From NCBI GenBank assembly GCA_027257055.1, contig JAPVLO010000074.1:2681001-2745000 (forward strand): DNA of 64,000 nucleotides, given 5' to 3'. How positions within the stretch are numbered: position 1 is the first letter of the stretch; each line of letters begins with the position of its first letter. Of the stretch, positions 12,705-25,261 are shown piece after piece. The position numbers and the translations under genes were made by a program. Origin of the DNA: Cephalopachus bancanus (taxonomy: Eukaryota; Chordata; Mammalia; Primates; Tarsiidae). The notes under the pieces are model-generated. The model saw only the letters and a program-made list of their open reading frames with translations. It was not told where the DNA came from and ran no database searches.

Positions 12705-12890
12705 TATGGAAAGTCTCAAGTGGTGAAATAAAACCTTATATTAAAAGGCAAATGGGCAATTAAATAATTGAAGTCATTTAAATAATGGGTATTCTTCTTT
12801 TTCATATCTGCTTGATTATAGATTGTAAAGGCAAAGATAATTTATCCCTTCCAATTATCAGATTTCTTGTTGAAAATATTCACACTCAGT
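12705..12890 (+). repeat. Diverged local duplication, copy 1
   Basis: This block and 13270-13455 share a common order: a 'CTATGGAAAG'-like start, 'TATATTAAAA', 'TTTTTCATA.CTGC', then 'GCAAAGATAATTTATCC' (here 12831-12847, with 'ACAAAGATAATTTATCC' in copy 2) and 'CTTGTTGAAAA'. The spacing is about 566 bp, in the same orientation. Confidence 0.75.
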
Positions 12891-13269
12891 TTGTTAATCA
12901 TTTCTTTCTCCACTCTCTTAACTTGGGGCCACTTCATCATTTTCTTTTTTTTTAATGACGAAGTATTTCTCTGTAAATAACCAGCTAGAATAAATTGAAT
13001 TATAAAATTTTCACTTAAAAATCCATGCAAATTATGAAAGCATACAAATATCTATGGAAAAGCATATATATTTATTCAAGACAAGAAAGATCAGTAAAAT
13101 GAGAATTTATGTATATATATGTGTGTATATATATATATATATAAAATAATTATATGATGGCTTGAATTGTATTGTATTCACTAAACATATAACCAACTCC
13201 TCTGTGACTTAGAAGAAATACCTCAAAATTGTGGCATATAAAATATGTATTCTCCACTAATAAAAATAA
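12891..13269. other. Spacer between duplicated blocks, with (TA)n
   Basis: Single-copy sequence with an AT/GT microsatellite at about 13111-13143. No gene is seen. Confidence 0.55.
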
Positions 13270-13455
13270 TAAGGAATTTTGCTATGGAAAGGGGTAGTAA
13301 AACCAAAATTTATATTAAAATGTAAACAGGAAATGAAACAATTGCCTTATTAAATAACGTGTTTTCTCTTTTTTCATACCTGCATGAATTTAGATTGCAA
13401 AGACAAAGATAATTTATCCTAAAAAAAATTGTGAGACTTGTTGAAAAAGTTTTCA
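13270..13455 (+). repeat. Diverged local duplication, copy 2
   Basis: Second copy of the block at 12705-12890. The best-preserved core is GACAAAGATAATTTATCC. Small indels interrupt the match throughout, so the duplication is old. Confidence 0.75.
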
Positions 13456-14684
13456 TTCAACAAGGTAGCTGAGAATTATTTTTACAAGTAATTTATATAC
13501 TCATATACATATATTTGTAATGTGCTTATGGTTTACTTTCTGATAAAGGAAGAATAAGTCTTCTTTCTTACAGTATATTTGCTATTAGGTTTTTTCTAAA
13601 ATACATTTTTATCTTTCAAGAATGAACTGCCAAAATATACAATCGTGTAATTGCTCTTAAAACTGGATAGTTTCTTCCTTTTTCAGAACCAGGGCCACAG
13701 CAAATACAGCAAAAATTACTCAGCAAATTGCAGAAGCAGTGAAATGTCTATCTTCTTCCTCAGAGTAGGCACTGACTTTTTTTTTTTTGTATCTGCCAAT
13801 TTATGAAAGCGAGTTATGTATTCCTTTCATTCTCCCATGATCCAAGGATAAGAATAGTATCCTAGGTGTCATTGATATCTGTCACACATACTAGACTGTG
13901 AGATTGCACTTGGAAAGGCATATTTTAGATATGGTGGCCTAAGTAACTGCCTCTGCCTCTTAATTAACGCTTACAGAAAAAAAGAACAAGGTAGCTAAAT
14001 TCTAGTTCACTAAATAGATAATCAATCACAAGTTTGCAGCTGAAAGAAGTGGCAATAGGGTCGGGGGCCAGAAAACCACTCAGCTTTTTTCCTATTTAAA
14101 ATATATTTTAAGAATTGTTCCTCTTTTGTGAGAATGCAGTACTCAATTAGGAAGACAGATAAGTCCAAAAAACTGGGAGAACACAGCTTTACTCCTTTAT
14201 GTTAAGATTTTTAAATAGATTTTGTTTGTTAATAAAGCAGTCATCCAAAGGAAAAGGGTCTCTTAAGTCTGATTAATGTAATGACATTTCAAGTAAGTAG
14301 ATTGTAAGTAAACTGACCTAAATCATTTATTTGTTATAGGTTTTAATGACACAAAAACACAGCTGTGAGGCCTCTATTTCATACACAAGACCTACCAGGC
14401 ACGTTTTGTCTATCCTTAGGGAAAAGCAGGACTTCTCTCTGGGTCTTCCTGCCCTTTTTCCAAATCTTCAGGGACAGTGATCACTCTCTATAACCCCAGG
14501 GGCAAGTCTGAGTCTGAATAATAATGTTTTGGTTTTCAGAAGGAGCTTTTACAAGTGTGTTTCTGAGCTTAGGTAGAGATACTCACTTTTTTAAAGAATT
14601 TGTTCTTTCATGAACTGGTGCTATGATTCTGTGAGATAACTCAGGCAGTATTCAATTCTTGACTATCCTGAGAAAATCCAGTAG
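13456..14684. other. Unassigned single-copy sequence
   Basis: No repeat, exon or RNA gene that I can support. Confidence 0.5.
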
Positions 14685-14870
14685 ACACAAATTTCTGAAT
14701 CAGACAGAACTGGCTTTATATATCAGCTTATATATTTTCAAGTTTAGGTGACCTTGGAGAAGTTATCAATGAGTCTAAATTTCAGCATTTAGACTTTTGA
14801 AACAGGGAAATAATAATACTTTTTGTTGTAATTAAATTGTCTAAAGTGTCTGTTACAAAGAAGGCTAAAA
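14685..14870 (+). repeat. MIR SINE, diverged
   Basis: The order follows MIR: 'TTTAGGTGACCTTGGAGAAGTTATC', then 'CTAAATTTCAGCATT' (for CTCAGTTTCCTCAT) and 'CAGGGAAATAATAATACT' (for GGGGATAATAATA). MIR is a tRNA-derived SINE common to mammals. Confidence 0.65.
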
Positions 14871-17059
14871 TTTAAAATAGTTTTATTCTCTCCATTAAAT
14901 CATATTCTTTCCTTTCTTTTATGATCGGAAAATCCTACCAATAAGGGGTTGGCGAGCATGAAGTTAAATAGCATTCTTTCTTTTTATTTCTCTTTATCTC
15001 TCTTTCTTTTCTTTTTCTAGTATTATTATTTTGTTTAATCTGAGTTGAACCATAGCACTATTACCCACAAGATTTTTCTGACAACATCTGTTGCATTCTA
15101 AGTAATTCTAAGTAATGAAAGATGATCTATTTGTTTCTCAATGATTTTACTATTTTGCCTATTTTTTGATACATGTCATTTGGTGGAAACAAGAAAAAAT
15201 CCCTATATAAAATACTTTTCTATTAAGATTAAAATGGAATAATTAACATAATTCTTTCTACTATTGTACATATGACATAATACAAACACACACCGAAAAA
15301 GTCCCCCCAAAAAATGACACTATTCTAGTCAATAACAATGAAAGGAAAGGAATGGATGAAGAATGTCATTATTCTCAAGGCTATATAATTATGTGCTTCT
15401 ATGGTGATAGCACCTCCTCTCCCTGCATTCCAAATTGCCTTGTCTCCTTTGTATAGGAAGAATAGAGAGGCTATATCCTGACCATGAGTCATTCTTCCCC
15501 TGTAACAAAAAGAGATTCTTTCTATTCAAAGGACACTAAGTCAGCACCACATGCCATGAGGTATAACAGGGTAATAATTAGCTCTTCTTTCTCATTTAGC
15601 TATAATATTGTCTACTTCTTTATTTCATTTTTTCGTTCTTATACTACAACAGAGGTGCTACACGGGATCATGTTTCTTTCTAAATCCATAATTATAAATG
15701 TTATTATCTAAAATTCAATTTGATCTAGAGCTAAATAAAGTCACCAAAGACTTCTTGCTTTGGCAATTTTTTTGTAAGAAAAAGGTGCATGTGTATAGTT
15801 TCCAATTCTCCTTGAGTCAGTTTACAAGAAATGCCCATGTAATTTGAGAATATCGTGTACAATCTCCTTTCTTCTTTTTAACGTATCGTGTGGAATTTGA
15901 CAATTGCAACTATAAGAGTGTCTACTGTGTTGTGAAGACTTTGGAAGTATCTAATAAAGGCAAGCCTAAAACCAGACTAGGGTTCCACCAATTAAAATAG
16001 ATGAATTTGCACAAATGATTTCTCTATTTACCTAAATCTAGTTGTATAACTACCTTTGTCTCTGACTAGAAAAACATTCATAACTTTCTCTACTTGGGCT
16101 GAGTCATTATACTTAGCCAACCTTCCTGTTTCTTGAGGAACTGAAGTCAGGCAAGCTCTCTAAATATGCTATCCCACATATAAGCAGAAAAAAGTAGATG
16201 TGTATGAAATTAAATTATTTGCTAAAGATTTTTCAATAGCCTAATATCTAGTGAGTTTGCAAATGAATACACAATAGACAGAGGCTGGGCTTTTAACACT
16301 CAGGATTGTGTGAAAATGCAATAAAATACCTCAGACTGTGATAAAAATACATTTTCACCTATTAAAATGTTCCAGATATTAATACCTAACAATTCTAGAT
16401 ATGATTCAGTCAAGATTGCTATATTAAAAGAAACATATTTTCATTTGCATATAAGAAATTATAATTTTTATAATTACTTGTTGAAAAAAGATTAAAATGT
16501 CAGAAACTAGGAAGTTAAACTGCTTATAGTCTGTAGAAAAAAGATGAAGAAAAATTCACCTATGGGATATATTATAAAGCTGAACACCTTTGTGGGCAAC
16601 TGGGCATTGTTGAATCTAAGAACCCAAGAGAAGAGTATTTATCTGTTGGTCAAAGTGTCAAAGATCTTTCACTTTCAAGTTGATTCTTATATCAAAATTT
16701 GTAAGTTTTCCAAAGCTGCGCCAAACAATGGTTTTACAAAATGACTGGGATAAACAGTGAAAGATGTGTGCTTCAGCTGAGATAAGCTGCTCTTGATTTA
16801 CACCTGTGCCCAGAAGGGTATATTTGCCGGAGTTAAGAGTTAAAAAAACAAACAAACATGCCAAGGATATAAGATGGGCAACATATACTCCCTATGCCAT
16901 TCAGAGACTGTATAACTTACAAAAGGACCAACCCGTCACACAGCCATGAAACTGGTGGTCAGCAGAAAACCGTAGTTCCTGAAACTAGAACTAATTCTGC
17001 TGAGCATTTTTAGGATTGATTAGTAATAGAGCAAAAATTATCATCACTGATTCTCAGAC
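14871..17059. other. Unassigned single-copy sequence
   Basis: No gene is recognised. A pyrimidine tract lies at 14976-15020. The several 60-75 codon frames have no motifs, no homology that I recognise and poor start context. Confidence 0.5.
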
Positions 17060-18765
17060 TCATATATCTAGTTATTGGAGGTACAGGACTATTTATTCAT
17101 CATAATATAGCATATAAGCGGCGTCTGCAGGGTGTTGTCTCTGAGCTGTCATCTTAACCAAGAATTTGATAAATTATCCAAATGGCCATTTCAAATTGAT
17201 ATGGTTTATCAGGACCAATGACTTCTATAGTCCTCACCTGAATTTTGCTTCTCTTTTACTGTGATATGCATCCCTTGGTTCTAGGTAATATTATGTGGAA
17301 TCTCTTTTGGCAAATCAGATATTCTTTTAGCCTATGAATAGTGGTACTTTCTGTCCCATTGTACAAATACTACTCTGGCTAAGAAGAGAAGGTAGTTGAC
17401 TTACATTAGAAGACTCCTACTCATCTCTTTTGGAGTTCGATGCTATGGGTCTTCATGAAAATAAGACACCAAGATCACCACTCTTTTTCCCGGTTCCTTT
17501 TATCCATAAGTTTTCTCCTTTCCCAAACTCCCTTGTCTCCAATCCTCTGCCCTTTCTTCTCCCAGGTTCCTGTCTAAACATCAGAGTCACTTGTTTAGTA
17601 ATCCATGTATATCTTTACCTTAATCATCTCTCCATATAAGGTGAATGATCAAGTATACTAAGTGTTCTGCTCAAGGGGAAGATCTTCTTGGCCATTGCCT
17701 TAAAGGCCATCCTAGATAGTCTGTTGAGTATCAGAATAAATTTCATGCCCAATCACAGTGGTGAAGTGTGGAAGCCCAGTGAATTTGTGAACAAGGCTAT
17801 TCTTCTCCTTTGTAAGGTCCTTTCCTACAAGGTTACATATATAAACTGAATAAGAAGCATTGACATAACAGAGGTAGGTGACAAAGGAATCCAAGTCACC
17901 AATTTATTCAATGTATATTTTTGTTTTTTGGACCTTCTCCGGCCAGATCTATAATGTATGTTTTCCAACATAAATGGATTACTGCTGCAGCTACCCAGCT
18001 GGATCTCAGAATAAGCAGGTCAGGATGGGTTGAACTGATTGCAAAGTCACTTTTATTCCATAGTCAGACACTCAGCTCTAATAAGGGTAAGTACCACACC
18101 AACAGCTGAGTTAAAATGATGAATAGGTCTCTATCAGACAAGGCAAGAGCTGGCTTTAGTTTTTTAGAAGTCTGCTTTATAACTCTCCTTTTTGGCTTGC
18201 TAGAGATCTTACACTATATTTTATCTACTCAGCTACCTCTAGCAGTGTCAGATTTGTGGAGTCCTATGGCAGGAGTGGAAAAGCAGCTTGTACTGTAAGG
18301 CTACACATGCTGCAGAATACTTTAATGCTCAAAGATTTCTAAATCACCTGGTAAATTCCCTGAAATAGCATTATGAATGTCATATATACCATGTTCAGAA
18401 ATTTAAAAGGTCCAGAAAGTTTAGGTAAGGAGGTGAAAATGTGCAAGGAATAGCCTTGTGCCTTAGAGGGGACATGAAAGCATGAAGCATACTATCAGTG
18501 CCTTGAAAATGTTAATGAGGGGCACATCCCTTAATCTTATTTCCCACCATCTGGATGCATGCATTGTGCTAAGATACCCAGAGAACAACTTCCTGATTAG
18601 TGTGATTGCAAAGAGCATGATTGCATCAATATTGTGTACTAGCGTAATGTTCTCTAGAATAACTGAATGATGGAAGCCTGCAGAGTGTACCGTTGCAGAG
18701 AATAAAGTAATGAACATAGCCCTAAGCAGGATAACAAATCTGTATGGTTGTCTTTTGCACATAAG
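17060..18765 (-). pseudogene. ERVL-type pol remnant (RT to RNase H)
   Basis: On the minus strand the broken frames read in the order expected of an ERVL pol gene. At 18762-18463 is an RT palm remnant with 'TLVHNIDAIML', where the catalytic YxDD box is degraded to NIDA. Lower in coordinate (about 18300-17900) come pieces resembling the connection/RNase H region. Stops and frameshifts occur throughout, and neither LTRs nor gag can be placed. ERVL elements are ancient, non-infectious and common in mammals. The assignment comes from motif order and general resemblance. The lower half (17060-17900) is less certain. No expression or function is implied. Confidence 0.6.
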
Positions 18766-18789
18766 AAAATGTTTATTAAATTATAAAAA

Positions 18790-19680
18790 TAAACTTTAAA
18801 AAGGAAACACATCAGATGTTTGCACATTTGTAAATTTTCAGACTAGACACACCTCTATAACCATTCTCACAACAAGATGTAGAATATCTCAGCTGCTTTC
18901 TAGTCCTTGATCCTTTCACAAGGGATAATCACTATCTTCACATATTTCCCCATAGATTGCTTTTGTCTTTTTCAGGACTTTGTACTGTACTCCTTCTCAG
19001 TACTTCTTTGTATCTGTTCTCCTTTGTTCAACATTGTCTTTGTTAGATCGACCCATGTTATTGTATGTAGCTGTAAATTATTTATTCTTATTGCTCTATA
19101 AGATTCTGTTTATGAATATATTACAGTTTAATCAGCCAACTGTTTATGCACATTTGGGTCTTCGATTTGGGATGTTATAAACAGCCTGTCTAAAAAGCCT
19201 CATGTGCATGTCTATTGTTAAATATTCATATGAATTTTTCTTTGGAATAGACCTAAGAGAGAAATCATTAGGTGATACAGTTTCCAGATGTATAGCTTTA
19301 GTAATACTGCCAAGCAGTTTTCAATTGTGGTTGCCCCAATTTTTACCTTATTAAGATGTGTGAGCACGCCCACTGATGTATATCCCTCCAACACTATTAT
19401 CTTTCTATTTTTCACTTTAGCAATTTTGATATTTAGAGGTATCACATTATGATTTTAATTTGTATTACCTTGATAACTAATGAATTTAAGCACATTCTAA
19501 TGTTTGTTGCCAACTGGATATCTTATTTTGGGAAGAACTCACCCAAATATTAGGATCCCTTTTTCAAGTATATTACATGAATCTCAATAGTTTGATGACT
19601 ATAATCATTGCAAATTTTTCTAAATTTTGAACCAGATTTTATAAATATCTCATTGATGTCTTTTAATGGCAGTTTTTAAC
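18790..19680 (-). mobile_element. Old L1 (L1M) 3' region, reverse
   Basis: Reverse-complement L1M 3' UTR/ORF2 end: 'TCGACCCATGTTATTGTATG', 'TTATTGCTCTATAAGATTC', 'CACATTTGGGTCTTCGATTTGG', 'TTTAATTTGTATTACCTTGATAACTAATG' in broken form. Heavily diverged. Confidence 0.75.
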
Positions 19681-19729
19681 TTTGATCAATAGCCACATAG
19701 TGCCAGAAACTGCATTAAATTGGCTGTGT

Positions 19730-19890
19730 ATCAATACCACATGTGACATACCAGCTGCAATGTAAGTACTTTAGTTTAACTTTATGACACCCCACAATTA
19801 TCTGGTACAATTTGTTGGCCAGACTGGAATTAAATGTGGATTTTTAGGCTACACCACCACAATATCTTTTAGTTCTTTGAGGCAGTGTTT
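19730..19890 (-). repeat. Possible reverse MIR
   Basis: Words such as 'AGTGCCAGAAACTGCATTAAAT' (split by substitutions) and a later 'TTGGCCAGACTGGAATTAAA' sit in the order of a reversed MIR. The resemblance is weak. Confidence 0.4.
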
Positions 19891-20799
19891 AATCTCTTCA
19901 GTTTATCCTAGTATGAATTTAATATAGATATAGAGGAAGAGAGTTTTGGGAACTTTTGCCTGGTCCTTCCCACCTGAATGGCTTTTAATTAACAAGCAAG
20001 AAAATATTTATGATGGGTTCTTTTAGTTACAATTTATCCATTTTAATCGTATAATCAGGACATGATTACAGAATGTGTATGTGGACGTTTTGGAGTGACT
20101 GAGAGATACTTGCATGCCAGAACTCCATTCATCACCTCCTGCCTTCCTTAGCTTTCCCTCTTGCCAGGAAGTTATCATGGTGCTTGCTTTTACTGATATC
20201 AGAATTAGTTCATACTGATACCTAACAACTTTTGTTTTCAAAAGCACCTATAACATGCTGGAAGGTTCAGGAGAAACTCAGGTTTCAGGTTCTTTTACCC
20301 AAATCTCCTTATCCTCAGTATCCCATCCTTTCTCTCTTAGAGTTCTAATTTTGGCAAAGATGACCTCTCCACATTGACCATTCAGTTCCCTTTATAACGT
20401 TAGCTGTTATTAACAGGTAGTCAGCCTGTAGTGTTTATAATTACTATTTCCTCATTACTAACTCATTATGACTAAAAAATAAATCAATGATTCAGCCACT
20501 GTCTGTGCCTTTCTAAAATGAAATAAATGTAATTGTGAAGCCACTATGCATTCAGAGTCACCATCTCCACATGTACTTTGGAATTAGGGTCATTATTGAC
20601 TCTGACTGATGAGTGCCCAGCTCCAAAATTATCTGCAGATGGTGTGGTTTCTGAGGCTACATCTATAACCAATTCCCTAACCTGGATTCCTTCAAAAAAT
20701 ATCTTGAATGCAGGGGTTTATTTTTGGAAGTAATCTCAAGAAAAGAAAAGCAGTTTCAAAGAGCAAACAGGAAAGTGAAGACAGTTAATACAAAGTAAA
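19891..20799. other. Unassigned single-copy sequence
   Basis: Nothing recognisable. Confidence 0.5.
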
Positions 20800-21165
20800 A
20801 ATGTTGAGCTGATCACGACTGTGAATAAATAGATTTTATCCTGCTGGCAGCTTTCTAAAGAGTCTTGCAGAATGAACCTCTGAGTTCTTCATCATAAAAA
20901 CAGATTAGAAGAGCATTTATTCGCTACATAACTAGATAACTGCGTTTGGCAAGGGTTGCCCTATAAGGGTTAACTCGCTTATACTCCAGGGTTTATGCAA
21001 GTTCATATTAGCTGAAACAGCACCTGCAGAGATTTTCCCAATGGCGTCTGTGCTGTCTGAAGTAAGATGCTGCCAGTTTAAACTATGATCAGTTGGTCTC
21101 ACCAATAATGGTGGGAGGAAAATGGTGGGATGATAAATGTATGTGCTGTACAAAGGCTATCATTT
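20800..21165. other. Less AT-rich non-repeat block, function unknown
   Basis: This stretch looks less AT-rich and more complex than its surroundings, with words such as 'TGCTGTCTGAAGTAAGATGC' and 'GAAACAGCACCTGCAGAG'. I match it to no repeat. A 73-codon minus-strand frame at 21153-20932 has no family that I recognise. It could be a conserved non-coding element, an old exon or an unrecognised repeat. Confidence 0.3.
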
Positions 21166-21339
21166 TGATCTCAAATTGTGTTCAATTATCTGATTTAAAA
21201 TACTGATTTTTGCCCATTTTATATCTTGTTTTATCTTCAGGGGTGTGCATGTATATTGAGTCACATGCTTAAAAGATTTTTGTGGATATGTTTACAGAAA
21301 TACTTTCACAAAAGTATTTTATTATAAATTGCATGTCCG

Positions 21340-22084
21340 TCAGGGTTTACTTACAGTGACATATTGGTTAGAGTAATATAGAACAAGGACCTTATTATAA
21401 GAATTAGACTTCCCACAATTTAGAGAGCTGGCAAAGAGGATGCAAGTCCTTTCCATTTGGCCAGCCTGAGTGACAGGAGCGAGAAGAGCTGAATCTGAAG
21501 TGGGAGAACAAGCACAAACCGGCTTCTGTAGGAGGAAACTGGGTCACATAAGAAAGGAGAGAAAACCATGATTGTCTCTTGTCACCTCACCTGACATGCA
21601 GGAGAAGAGGCATCCTTCAACACAAAGCAGGCTCAGAGAAGCCAAATTAGTACTGGACTCAAAAATGCACCTCATGCCAGCAAGGTCAGTTAGCCAATCA
21701 GTGGCAACTTTAAAGTATATACAATATCTTCTCTTTAATTCCTTCTTTCCAACTGTAATGCAAATTTATCTCATGACCAGATCCAGCCTAGAATCATAGA
21801 AGAAATGAAATTCATGGAAATATATTTCCAGAGTAACCAAGTTGACTTTTAACAAAGCGAGCACAGTCCACTTCTTGTCAACTCAGCATCCATACATAAC
21901 TCCTTTAACCCTAATAAACTTCCAGAGACAGGAAGAAGATCATTTTTACATAGGACAGGATGCACTTATCCCTGCTAGAGCAGAAAACATAATAAAGCTG
22001 AAAAATAATCTATTTTCCAAAAGAGGATGCAGAGTAACTTCACTCATTTTGGGGTGATATTCATTATCTTCTGAGCTGAGTCAC
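21340..22084. mobile_element. Possible ERVL-type LTR remnant
   Basis: The start 'TCCGTCAGGGTTTACTTACAG' and the purine-rich body resemble MLT2/MER-like LTRs, and the block directly adjoins the 3' end of a minus-strand ERVL pol remnant, where an LTR would be expected. The resemblance is loose and the boundaries are guesses. Confidence 0.3.
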
Positions 22085-23340
22085 ACTTGTTCTTTGATAT
22101 GTTGTAAATTAAATACAGAAAGACAGCAGGTTTCCTATGAATACGTCTTCTGCCTCCCAGACATTCTTCTCTTTGCCCTCATTATGTAGTAGCAAATCAA
22201 TTTCTCTTGGAAATCAAAATTGATCACCTTGTCGAACGCACTAATGCCTTTCTTTACCTGTTTGTTCACTGGCATGAGGATTCCAACGTGATCAGGTGTC
22301 ATTACCTATCTCTAGTTTAGTGGAATCATTGTTGTGTCCGTTGATAGACGCATCCCTACCTGGAAACTAAGACTACTAGAGCAGTAGAGCATGAAGTCAT
22401 GGGACTAGAAAACACTTTGCTAGTGTATTACTAAAAGCAATGGTAAGAAGATCCATTCCCATTTTCACTCCATTGATTCCCAGACCTGTGATTCTTGACT
22501 GTGAGAGAAACAGTAACATGTATTAGTCACAGATGAGCACAACAACTGCATCCTGGAGGGCATTAAACAATCCTCAAGAGGTTGACACACAGTTGGTGTA
22601 AGAACTGAATCTTCAAAAGTATGTCCCACTGTTTTATCGGACCTGCTGCATCAGAGTTGTGGATAACATAACAGTGGTTTTCAAGAGCGTGGGCCCATGG
22701 TCACACCTTATATGCTGTAAAGTTCATTTCTTATTAGGGACAATGCTGGCTAGAATACCATTGTGGTAAATCGAGCACTTTTAAGTTCCACAGACGGAGT
22801 TTTTAGCAGAGGCATTGTGGGTAGCATAAGCAAATTCACATTCAGAGTAAGAGCTTATTACGGTGAGACAAACCACTGCCTTCTCCATGATGGAAATATA
22901 GTCCACCTGACATTAAGTTGCTAGTTGAAATGCCCACCCTATGGAACCAGAATGATATTAAAAACTTGGTGTTGATCTCTGCTTTTGGCAGGATGAGGGC
23001 ACAGCAGTGGCTCCAATCCATGTTGCATAACCTGTGTGCCTGCTGCCATTGGGTACTCTTAATTATAATGAAACTTTTGAGCAAGTTCAGAGGTGGCCGG
23101 ATTAAGTGACGGAGATACAAAACGAATCATCCTGTTCATCTGTTTAGGATCTTTCTCAGCTAAGAATTTTTTTTGCTAAGTATTTTTTATGGCTCACCAA
23201 CACCTTGACACTCTGTTTTACCCTTTCAGAGAGATCTAGCTACATGTTTCTTCTTCTCTTGAGCTCCTCTGGAAGCACAAACCATTATTCACATTGTATT
23301 ATTTAGCAAAACCATACATTGTGCCATCTGCCGTTCCAGG
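22085..23340 (-). pseudogene. ERVL pol remnant (integrase region)
   Basis: The minus strand carries the integrase half of an ERVL-type pol gene in pieces. Around 23060-22850 the frames read in the order of the zinc-finger/catalytic core junction, including 'GGLYFHHGEGSGLS' where the family has the core entry motif. At 22800-22200 follow the downstream core and C-terminal parts, among them a stretch near 22320-22340 that is the reverse of 'GACACAACAATGATTCCA'. Frameshifts and stops are frequent, so it cannot make an enzyme. It has the same strand as the RT remnant at 17-18.8 kb but lies on the wrong side of it for a single collinear provirus. Two insertions or a rearrangement are possible. Confidence 0.7.
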
Positions 23341-23750
23341 TAAAATAAACATTCATTAACTCTAGTCACCATGCTGTACAATAGATCTTTGGAACTTATT
23401 CCTTTTATTTAACTGTGATTATGTATTCGTTGACAAACATCTCCCCAGCCACCTCCCTCCCAATTATCCCAGACTCTGGTAAACATCATTCTATTCTCTA
23501 CTTCTATGAGATCAACTTTTTAAGATTCCACATATGGTATATTGCCTTTTTGAACAATGCTAAGCGAATGAATGTTAAGAGTTTCCACCACAGAAACAGA
23601 AAAGATAACTATGTGAGGCAATGCATTTGTTAATTAACTATTTTAACCATTCCACAATGTATAATATTTTAAATCGAGTTGTACACTAAATACATACAAT
23701 TTTATATGTCAATTAAAAATAAATTTGACTAAATTAAAAAATAATAAAAC
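23341..23750 (+). mobile_element. Old L1 3' end, probably 5'-inverted
   Basis: 23341-23545 is reverse-strand L1M 3' UTR ('CTCTAGTCACCATGCTGTAC', 'ACATCTCCCCAGCCACC', 'ATCAACTTTTTAAGATTCCA'). 23546-23750 is a forward L1M 3' end ('GATAACTATGTGAGGCAATG', 'CATACAATTTTATATGTCAA', then an A-rich tail). The back-to-back arrangement fits an inverted L1 insertion. Confidence 0.65.
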
Positions 23751-24804
23751 TAAAGCAAACAAACACCCAAATGCAATACATGAAATTTTGCTAATTGGGA
23801 GGATTTCTTTTTTCACCATTGCCTCTCAGTGTCCCAACAGAGGATAACCGTAATATCATAGTCAAACACTTTTAGTAAAGTAAGCCATAACACAGAGTAC
23901 TTAAACACAGTACCTTGACTTTTTTGTAATTCAGTCTGCTCATCCTAGGGCGTTACCCATGAAGCCAGCTTTGTGAGTTAAGTACAAGACGGTGTAGCAG
24001 GAGTATGGGCCAGGGGCATAAATGAGTCACTTGTTCAAGCAGCTTGTGCCTTTGGGACTTTTTTTTAGGCCTGAAGCACTTATATTTGGTAGTGGAGTAT
24101 GCTCTGCATGCTGAAATGTAAAGCTTGCTGAACTCAACCTAGGATAGGCAGCTTAGGTCTCATGATAACTTGATGGTCTGTAGTCAAGTGCTCACACACC
24201 ACTAAAGACCAAATTGTCAGAGCTATTTCTAGAGAGGAGATTATTTATCTGCACGAAATTTTATCACTTTTCTCCAATGTCCTAAAGGTAAAAATCCTAA
24301 AGCTATGGATTTACCTACTGATAAAAAGAGCAAGACTAATACAGGGCTATAGAATAAAGGATGTTACCTTATACATTTGTGGAAGCTTATGGAAAAATCT
24401 ATGCAAATCCGTTACATCTAGTGTTAGGCCTGAAGATTGTATAGTTCATTTAGGCTGCTGACTGAGAAAAAGAGAGAAATACAAAGTAGATGAAAGTCAG
24501 CACTAGTGAGAACCCTTGATAACAAACCTGAACTTGAGTTTGTCTGACACCACCTCCAACCTGGATGGTACAGGAGACCTTATACCATGTAGCTGCACAC
24601 ATGCCTGGTACTAGGACTCAGTGAGCAAAGAAAGAAGTCCTGAAGGAGACGGAAGTTTTACTCCACAACAAGATAAACTAATAATTCAGAAATACTGTGC
24701 ATGAAATGGTGATGTGCTGGGTTAATTAATCCAATATTTACAGTGCCAAAAAAATGACTGGATCTTTATTTTCACCATTCAAATCTTATGCAAATTTCCT
24801 TTTT
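23751..24804. other. Unassigned single-copy sequence
   Basis: No gene or repeat that I can support. Confidence 0.5.
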
Positions 24805-25261
24805 CTCCAGCTTCCTATTTCTGTTGTAAAAAAATATCACAAACTTGGTAATTTAAAACAATACTCTAGTATCTTGCAGTTCTGGTGGCTGGAAGTCTGA
24901 AATAAGTTTCAGAGGGCTAAGTGGGCATGGCTGCATTCCAAATAGAGGCTGTGAGGAAGAATCCATTCTGTTCCTTTGTCAGCATTCCAGGGCTTGTGGC
25001 CCTTTCGCTTGTCTTCAAAAAAAGGCATTACATCACTCCAGTCGTGGCTTCGATGTTCTCATCTCTTCCTCTAACTCTTCTACCTTCTTTTTTGATATAT
25101 TAAGAACGCTTGTGGTTAAATTAGGTCCATCTGGGGAGATAATCTAAAATAATCTTACCATTTCAAGGTTCTTAACATTTGCAAAATACTTTTTGTCCAT
25201 GTATAGGTTATGGAGATTAGGACATGGGCATCTCTGGGGACCATTATTCTACCTACCGCAC
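24805..25261 (-). mobile_element. MLT1-type MaLR LTR, reverse
   Basis: Read in reverse it begins TGCGGTAGGTAGAATAATGG at 25260, the hallmark start of MLT1 LTRs. It continues through 'CCCCAGATGGACCTAA'-like sequence (25125) and 'GCAGCCATGCCCACTTAG' (24930), ending near 'TTGTAAAAAAATATCACAAA'. It is a solo LTR or fragment. Confidence 0.75.
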
